Source: Prosapia bicincta
Taxonomy: Eukaryota > Arthropoda > Insecta > Hemiptera > Cercopidae
Assembly: GCA_036971475.1 (NCBI GenBank)
Contig: JBAIZL010000005.1
Coordinates: forward strand, 175,626,386 to 175,690,385
Length of the DNA stretch: 64,000 nt
Direction: 5' to 3'
Position 1 is the stretch's first letter. The number at the start of each line of letters is the position of its first letter. A program made the translations under genes and the position numbers. The notes beneath the pieces were generated by a model that saw only the letters and a program-made list of their open reading frames with translations, ran no database searches and had not been told where the DNA came from. Below are positions 57,463 to 64,000 of the stretch, piece by piece.

Positions 57463-59886
57463 CCATTGAGTGGTTGCAAATCTTCCGGGTCTATTACTTT
57501 TATTCTACAAAATTTTTCATTTAGGGTTGGAAGCAATGGTTTTCTGTATAGAAGTCACCCCCACTCTTTTACCACAGTTTATTGCCGTCTCCGCCTGTAT
57601 TAGTCAACAAAGCTCAATGTCAGGCATGTATTTGTTGAGTGCTGGACTAATGCTTCGTGGAGTATCGTTTGTTTTACAGTTACTTGAAGAAAACTCCATG
57701 TGCGACTGTGTTTGTACTAGGTCCTGTTTAATTTACGTGAATTGTGTTCGTGGGTAATTAGTGCTTTTATTTTATTAACTTAATATTTATATTATTTTAT
57801 ACTTTTGAAAATAGAAAAGAAAGATGAAAGAATTTAAAAACTTTTAGATAGTGTCGAAAGAAAAGAAAATTTAGAAAAAATATAACGGCCAACTGGAACG
57901 CCTTTATGTGAACTATTTACTGACGAAGATGTACCCCAAGCAACATTGGACTCTGGCGATATAAGGATCAACATATGAGCAAGATTCATCGACTTCTGAA
58001 AATGAAAATAAAGAAGCACAGGAATTACTAAGTGACCAGCAAGAAGTTGTCTGTATTATTAATGAAAATCAAGGTCTTAACATTATTGAAGATTTTGAGA
58101 TATAGAATACATTCCCCTAAAATAACAGCAAGTTGCAAACGTTTGTGACTAGGCAAAATGGTAAAGCGGCTTATATGAGCAAAAACAGAACAATGCTCTG
58201 TGATTTGCAACCAGTAGAATATGCGCAGCATAGAACACTAAGCAGAAATATTTTATGAATGCAGATGGGATGTGTAGCCCAAAGTGCAAATGAAGCTAAG
58301 ACTTCTGTTGAGGTATGGAATCTTTTTTCAACAAAGATATGATTAAAGATATAACATGCTGCACAAATATTTATATAAACCAAAATAAGGGAACATTTTC
58401 TCAGGAACAAGATAGCTTACTTAAGAATTCAACTGCAATAATAGCTGTTATTGGCCTCCTATATATGGCAGGTGTATTGCGTAGCAGTCACCAAAATGTA
58501 GAAGATCTTTGGTCGCCTGGTGGAACTGGGATTGAATGTTATAGGTGTGTTATGTCATTAACCTGCTTCAGATTTCTTTGATGAGGTTTGATGACATCAC
58601 AACAAGAGCTGAGAAAAAGGCAAACGATAAATTATCCCCAATTTTGAGATTTTTGAAATACATTTGTATAGATGTGTCAGAAACATTATGTTGCGAGTGA
58701 ATTTGTCACTGTAGAGGAAATGCTAGAATCGTTCTGCAATTGATGCCAATTCCGACAGTTTATGAAGAGCAAACCCGCCAAAAACGGGATTAAGGTATAT
58801 TGAGGGTTACAACCTCAAGGAACATATGATGTGAACAAATCTGCCAAAGACGTGATGAGAATGATAAAACCAATCTCAAAATCTGGTCAAAATGTGACTG
58901 TCGATAATTTTTTCACCTCGATACCTTTTTGTAAAGAACTTTTTAAAGATCACAGTTTGACAATTGTTAGGACTCTTGGAAAATACAAACGAGAAATCCC
59001 AAGTACTTTCCTAGATACGAAAGAATGTCCCAAGGGTAGCTCATGTTTTGCTTTTTAAGAAGGACTGTACAGTGGTATCTTTCAAAACAAATAAAAACAA
59101 AGATGTAATTTTTTTATCAATGCACGACAGTGATGATGTAGATATGACTGAAGATCCTCGCACTTATAATTGTAGCCAGATATTTTATTTTATAATTCGA
59201 GCAAAGGAGGCATAGACATGGTAGACAAATATAAGGAGAGCTATTCTACTATCAGAATTATTAACTGTTGGTTGATGAGGTAGTTTTACTCTATTCTTGG
59301 TATTGGAGGTCTGAAACGCTACATAATTCTGAAGAAGTACTTTGACCAGCCCATTTTGAGAAGAATATTTATTAAGGAATTGGCTTTGGGTTTATATAAG
59401 GACTATGGGGGACAGACACTTTTTTACCGTAACATATCCAGACCATTGAAAATTTGAATATGTGATATTCTTGGTATCTAGAGAGAACATGCTCGCTGTG
59501 ATCCACCATCTAATGTTGTTACTTCAGGGCATGCTACATCTACAGTTGGAAGAAAATTGGTTGTAGAAGACAAGGTGAACAAAGTGCAAACTTTTTATAT
59601 GCCGAGAACATAGCACAGTAACTTGTTCTAATTGCAATGATGTAGATTATGTAGAAGAAAAGATGTAAGTAGACACTGTAAGTGACATTATTTCTTAAAT
59701 TAATAGTAAATCTTTACTCCTATGCAATTATTTGTATTTGTATTAAAAAGGAATATCGAAGTGTATTTATACAAAATTAGATATAATTAACTGTTTATAT
59801 TGACATTGCATACATTATATATCAACCAGGAGGAAACCTCCATGGGCAAAACACGGAGTTTCAAAATTTAAGTGACCTTTCGAGGG
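57463..59886 (+). pseudogene. piggyBac-type element with decayed transposase
   Basis: The plus-strand transposase relics run from an acidic N-terminal region (TDEDVPQATLDSGD near 57915) through MESFFNKDMIKDITCCTNIY, LLYMAGVLRSSHQNVEDLWS, MRMIKPISKSGQNVTVDNFF (second catalytic Asp, 58900), GGIDMVDKYKESYSTIRI (third Asp, 59208), and a Cys/His tail (HSTVTCSNCNDVD). Many stops and shifts. TTAA sites at 57459 and 59887 bound the element, with weakly matching ends (CCATTGAGTGG and, inverted, CCCTCGAAAGG). The protein is of the PGBD4/insect type and distinct from the copy at 262-2152. Confidence 0.78.
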
Positions 59887-62060
59887 TTAATAAACAATTT
59901 TAAAATTTATCATATATTCACTTCTCTTGTTAAAGAATGGTAACTTATTTCAGATACCAGTTATTCTAGTCAATCTGAAATTCAGGATTCATTCAGTTTT
60001 AGCAGTAATGCATGGTTTTAGTTAAAATTAAAGAAAAGTCATAGTTCAAGAGAAAATTTATATTGATATTTTGACTAAAATGTTTTGTCAAATAATTATG
60101 TTTCCAGTTTACTGAATAAAAAACTTTTTTGTTTTATTTTTTTTGAAATACTGAAAAAGATATTTTGAGCTAAAAAAATTTCGTATAAATTTATTTCTTA
60201 AGTTTATGTTAAATTCCAAATTAATGGCTTCACTGATTACCATTGAAAATAAAATCTTAAATATTTTATTTAATTTGTTAATAGAATGTTTTATGAAATA
60301 CTAAGTATTTTTTTACAATAACAAATAAATTATATAACATGTGTTAACATGTTTTTCCTCAACTTGGTGATGTAGACTATTATAATGAATCCAAAATCTG
60401 TTTAAAAACACTGAGATGAAAACCAGTAAAACCTTGTTTTTACAAACGTTTAAAATCTAAAAATGCATTGTAAATTGTCTGTAAAGTACAGTATTATAAA
60501 AACATTTTATTGTCCATCTCATGATGGAGAATATGATAGGATAGGCAGTCTTGATGAACTATGTATACCACTAAGCATCTCTTTTATAGTAATCAATCTT
60601 TTCTAACCATCTACGCCTGGTTATATATTTTGTTGTTCTTTGTCAGTTTGAAAAATATGTTAAAATAAATTTGGAAACCAATAACTTTGCTCGACAGAAT
60701 GGTGTTGCCAATACTCCACCGTCAAAAGAATATTAATACTTGAGAATGGTATAGATTCACCTAGACCTATTTTCCATTTTCACGCCAAATCCACAATAAT
60801 TTCATATCATGTTGTCACAATGGCTTAGTTTACCTACCACAGCCAGAAACTCATGCAGGACTTAGACGTTTGTTTGAAAATGATTTACAACTGTTTGAAT
60901 GCAGTACACAGTACAATAGCTTTTGCCTTTTTTTGTAATAGCTATAAATAAGTCTCAGGATCAAACATTCTTAAGAGCAGGGCTTCAATTGACCAAACCT
61001 GTTTTTACACATGGTCAACTTTAAGTTGCACTAAGTAAAGTAAAATCTCAAGATGGATTAAAGATACATATTGAGAATATGATTGGTCAAAAAAATCAAA
61101 TTGAAAATGAATTCACAAAAAATATAGTTTATGAGGAAATTTTGTTAGGAAAAACTTGAATCATATTAAATTTAATTGGTATTAAAAAATAAAATTATCA
61201 TACAAAAGTACAAAAAGGGGCATTTGGCCCTAGTTTTCATATAATTACAAAGAATTAATAATGGAAAGGAAACACATATATGCTCACTACATACAGCACT
61301 ATATTTATGAACTATATACAGGAGGTCTGAATGTATACTCTGTAATAAAACTAATGTATATAATTCAAATATAATGCATCATAATTATAGTAAAATCAAA
61401 TTGAATATAATAAATAAATACAGTACTTAAATTGATTTTGGAGACTATTTTTTCAGAATTGAATACACAATTGATTGTAAATAAGAATAATTATCAAATC
61501 GTTACAACAAAACAATGTCTTGGGAGAAATAAGGGTAAAATAATTGTAGTATTAAAAAATATTGTTGAGATATAAATGGATTTAAAAAATAATACAAAAT
61601 ACATGGAATAATAATGCTTCATTACTAAATTACTAAGTTAGTGTTACGGTATAACTGTAATGGTTTTATTTCTTACTGATAAAAAATCAGTTTGTTCATT
61701 ACTGTCTTTCATAGTAAGACATAAAAAAGGATCCAAGCACACAACTGTTATTATTTTTATCAGTATGTTTACCCATTAAAAGTTTTTTCTCATTTTGTTC
61801 CTAAATGTTTGTGGTTTGCTTTTAGGGCTTATTATAGTTGGAATTTCTGGTTCACTGTTACTTGATAGTAAATATTTGATAATATTTAGGCAGAACTAGT
61901 ACATAGACTGTTTTAGCCTTTTTCAGAAATACCAAAATATTTATGCTAACTAAAAGTTATTATTACACTGGATTTGCTAAATTCATATTTTTACTAAGAA
62001 AAGATTTTTTTCTTTTAAATTAAACGTAGTAAATAAATTTTGGTGTGTTGTACAAATTAA
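59887..62060. other. No gene recognised
   Basis: AT-rich sequence, probably intron or upstream region of ZNHIT1. No conserved exon or repeat family was recognised. Confidence 0.45.
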
Positions 62061-62066
62061 AACGGT

Positions 62067-62068
<2 letters not shown>

Positions 62069-62145
<77 letters not shown>
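62069..62145. repeat. (TA)n microsatellite
   Basis: Pure TA repeat directly abutting the left end of the jerky-type transposon, as expected for an element that targets TA. Confidence 0.95.
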
Positions 62146-62148
<3 letters not shown>

Positions 62149-64000
62149 TACAGTCTCACTAATCCGGACTTGATGGGACCGGACCCGGTCCGGATCAACG
62201 AAAGTCCGGATTAGACGGAAAAAGCCAAACAAATGCATACAATATGTGTTTTAGGTGGGAAAACATATTAAAATTGTAGTTATAGTGAAATTGAGGCCTA
62301 AATATAGCTTACAGTACAGTATTTCATAGCTTATGTAGCAAAAAATCCTATAATTATAACAGAAAAGTCATGACATAAATAAATATCTAAGCACCTTTCT
62401 CGTTGAATAAAAGTATTCACATAAAGTTATTTACACTATACTGTATAAACGCACAAAAAACTCAAACAAAAATGAAACTGAAACAAAAACAAACTTTAAA
62501 AAACTTAGTGAAAAAAGTCCGTAATGTTCTTTTGTTTTAACGATGAATGACGTCGTTTCACAGTACGATCTCGTAGGCGTTTCAAGGTCAGTAGCTCCGC
62601 AGTTGACGTATCACTTTGTTTCTCAAAGTAAGTCATCAACCCCTCCAGCATTGCAGCCGCCTCATCATGAGTTAGGCTGACAGGTTCGTCTGTGTAGTCT
62701 TCCTCTTCCGAGCTGTCATTTTCTGCGTTTGCAGTGCACACCGCGACGATTTCGTCCTCGTTGAGCACTTGATGACCAATGTCATTATCACTGATAATCC
62801 ACTCGGAAATATCAGTGTCTTTCAACTCGGCACAACCCTCCAATTGTTGAAAAATCTGAACAAATTCATTGTCGTCATTAGTAGGTTGACTGTCAGATTT
62901 TCCACTTTCCTGTGGCATTTCAGGCCACAATTTTTTCCAGCTTTTTTGTAGTGTAGACGGTTGAATTTCCTCCCACGATTCTGCAGCCATATAAATGACA
63001 TCCTTTATAGTCACTTTTTTAAGATTTTCAATAAATTTTGTAGCTGGATCTGCTTCTTGTTGTTCCAAAAGCGATAAAATTAACTTTTTCCTATATCGCC
63101 GTTTTATCGCTTCGATCACGCCCTGATCCATCGGCTGAATGAGAGCCGTTACGTTAGGAGGAAGAAATTTAACAAAAATGTCACCATGACGCAATTCTTC
63201 TTCATTTGGGTGGCATGGGGCATTATCAATTAGTAAAACCGCTTTTCGAGGGAGTTTTTTCTCTTTTAAAAACTTTTCTGTTGTTGGAACAAAGTTTTCA
63301 AAAAAACAGTCCTTAAAAATTTGACTGTTCATCCACGCTGATTTTTGGAACTTGTATTGGGCCGGTAGAACACTTAAATTTACATTTTTAAAAACCCTAG
63401 GCTTTGCGGATTTCCCTATCACCAAAAGTGGAAATTTTAGATCGCCAGAAGCATTACTGCAGGGCAGCAAAGTCATACGTTCTTTCTTAACTTTATGGCC
63501 TTTTGCTACTGAATCTAATTTGGAAGCTAAAGTTTTTTTTGGGAACATTTTATAATTTAATCCAGTTTCGTCAGCGTTGAACACCTGACAAGGTTGTAAG
63601 TTTTCATCTCTGAGAAACTTGCCAAATTTGTCTTTGAATTTTTCACTTGCATCACTGTCACCTGACAAAATTTCACCACTTATTCCGAGTTGACGGATGC
63701 CGTGTCGTTCCTTCCACCGTGACAGCCATCCCACACTGGCAGTAAAATTAGGGTCTCCTTTTAACTTTTCATTCAGTTTCAGCGCGATCGTTTGCAAATT
63801 TACACCCGATAAAGGAACACCCTGTTCCCGTTGTTGGCAAAACCAAACATACAAAGCATCATCTAGGGTTTCATTTTTTGGTTTTTTTAAAGTGCTTCTG
63901 CCGCCTAAACTGTCTTTACTAACCATTTTTGCACAAAAATCTTCAATTTCCTGTCGCTTTTTTTTCCAATCGGAAACAGTTTGTTTTCCCACACCTAACT
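62146..64000 (-). mobile_element. jerky/Tigger-type transposon (right end outside window)
   Basis: Starts CAGTACAGTCTCACTAATCC next to the TA array. The following ATCCGGACTTGATGGGACCG is the terminal repeat style of the jerky/Tigger group. The other end is beyond 64000, so completeness cannot be judged. Confidence 0.85.
62505..64000 (-). CDS. jerky/Tigger transposase, open over 498 codons, 5' end off window
   Basis: The frame is uninterrupted from the edge of the window to its stop at 62505. Codons before 63992 continue the frame (LGVGKQTVSDWKKKR), and the GTG there is not a start; the first helix-turn-helix begins outside. After this partial DNA-binding helix comes a CENP-B-type second HTH (LYVWFCQQREQGVPLSG...VGWLSRWKERHGI). 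Counting from 63992, the DDE catalytic core has D141 (NADETGLNYKMF), D256 (LLIDNAPCHP) and D289 (LIQPMDQGVIEAIKRRYRKK). An acidic C-terminal region with a terminal helix (LTHDEAAAMLEGLMTYFEKQ) follows. All three catalytic residues are present. It may encode a functional transposase or a domesticated protein; a young transposon is more likely because terminal repeat and frame are both intact. Confidence 0.92.
   Translation of the reverse strand, partial: LGVGKQTVSDWKKKRQEIEDFCAKMVSKDSLGGRSTLKKPKNETLDDALYVWFCQQREQGVPLSGVNLQTIALKLNEKLKGDPNFTASVGWLSRWKERHGIRQLGISGEILSGDSDASEKFKDKFGKFLRDENLQPCQVFNADETGLNYKMFPKKTLASKLDSVAKGHKVKKERMTLLPCSNASGDLKFPLLVIGKSAKPRVFKNVNLSVLPAQYKFQKSAWMNSQIFKDCFFENFVPTTEKFLKEKKLPRKAVLLIDNAPCHPNEEELRHGDIFVKFLPPNVTALIQPMDQGVIEAIKRRYRKKLILSLLEQQEADPATKFIENLKKVTIKDVIYMAAESWEEIQPSTLQKSWKKLWPEMPQESGKSDSQPTNDDNEFVQIFQQLEGCAELKDTDISEWIISDNDIGHQVLNEDEIVAVCTANAENDSSEEEDYTDEPVSLTHDEAAAMLEGLMTYFEKQSDTSTAELLTLKRLRDRTVKRRHSSLKQKNITDFFH

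Noticed and set aside
63990..63992. GTG as start codon of the jerky-type transposase
   Set aside because: The frame remains open upstream to the window edge and already encodes helix-turn-helix sequence (LGVGKQTVSDW). Eukaryotic genes rarely start at GTG, so the true start lies outside.

Overview
The window is nuclear DNA of an arthropod, most likely an insect. It is AT-rich, its two recognisable host genes are animal genes with introns, and it is packed with insect-type transposable elements (piggyBac, hAT, mariner, Tigger/jerky, an I/LOA-like non-LTR element, Ty3/gypsy, Penelope-like). I see no bacterial features. The species cannot be named. To my knowledge Drosophila lacks an MND1 gene, so the intact MND1 here argues against a close Drosophila relative.

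Host genes. A complete meiotic recombination gene, MND1, lies on the + strand from 27015 to 54202. Five exons (27015-27104, 28082-28218, 32130-32235, 47159-47305, 54065-54202) add up to 205 codons plus stop, the same length as vertebrate MND1. The first intron has a GC-AG boundary. Introns 4 (14.9 kb) and 5 (6.8 kb) are inflated by transposons. Converging on it from the - strand is the last exon of ZNHIT1 (56663-56891), a subunit of the SRCAP/SWR1 H2A.Z-loading complex. Its upstream exons were not found and probably lie beyond the right edge.

Layout. 0.3-2.2 kb: frameshifted piggyBac transposase. 4.1-8.8 kb: I/LOA-like non-LTR retrotransposon with endonuclease, RT and RNase H. 9.1-13.1 kb: a 4-kb inverted repeat interrupted by AT arrays and a Penelope-type tail with a hammerhead ribozyme. 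13-19 kb: mostly unassigned, with one tRNA-derived SINE. 19.4-21.9 kb: a hAT element with perfect 8-bp target duplication. 22.8-26.4 kb: a palindromic repeat and two head-to-head Penelope fragments. 27-54 kb: MND1. Its introns hold an internally deleted mariner, palindromic insertions carrying hammerhead ribozymes, a Tigger-like element split by a gypsy element whose integrase end is amplified into an eight-unit array, and a piggyBac element containing a pogo element and three palindromes. 47.5-52.7 kb: remnants of jerky, mariner, an RNase H-like transposon protein and palindromic MITEs. 57.5-59.9 kb: another piggyBac relic. 62.1-64.0 kb: a long uninterrupted jerky/Tigger transposase running off the window.

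Most notable. (1) Several independent palindromic repeats carry type I hammerhead ribozyme folds. The best is a 386-bp insertion at 32448-32833 with a 14-bp target duplication and two complete canonical ribozymes in opposite orientation. Two other palindrome families keep the same helices but share an altered core. (2) Eight copies of a 529/530-bp piece of gypsy pol alternate strictly in two types, giving a 1059-bp higher-order repeat. This looks like a satellite being born from a retrotransposon inside an intron. No operons or multi-gene pathway are present; beyond the two host genes the biology is nested mobile elements and their decay.
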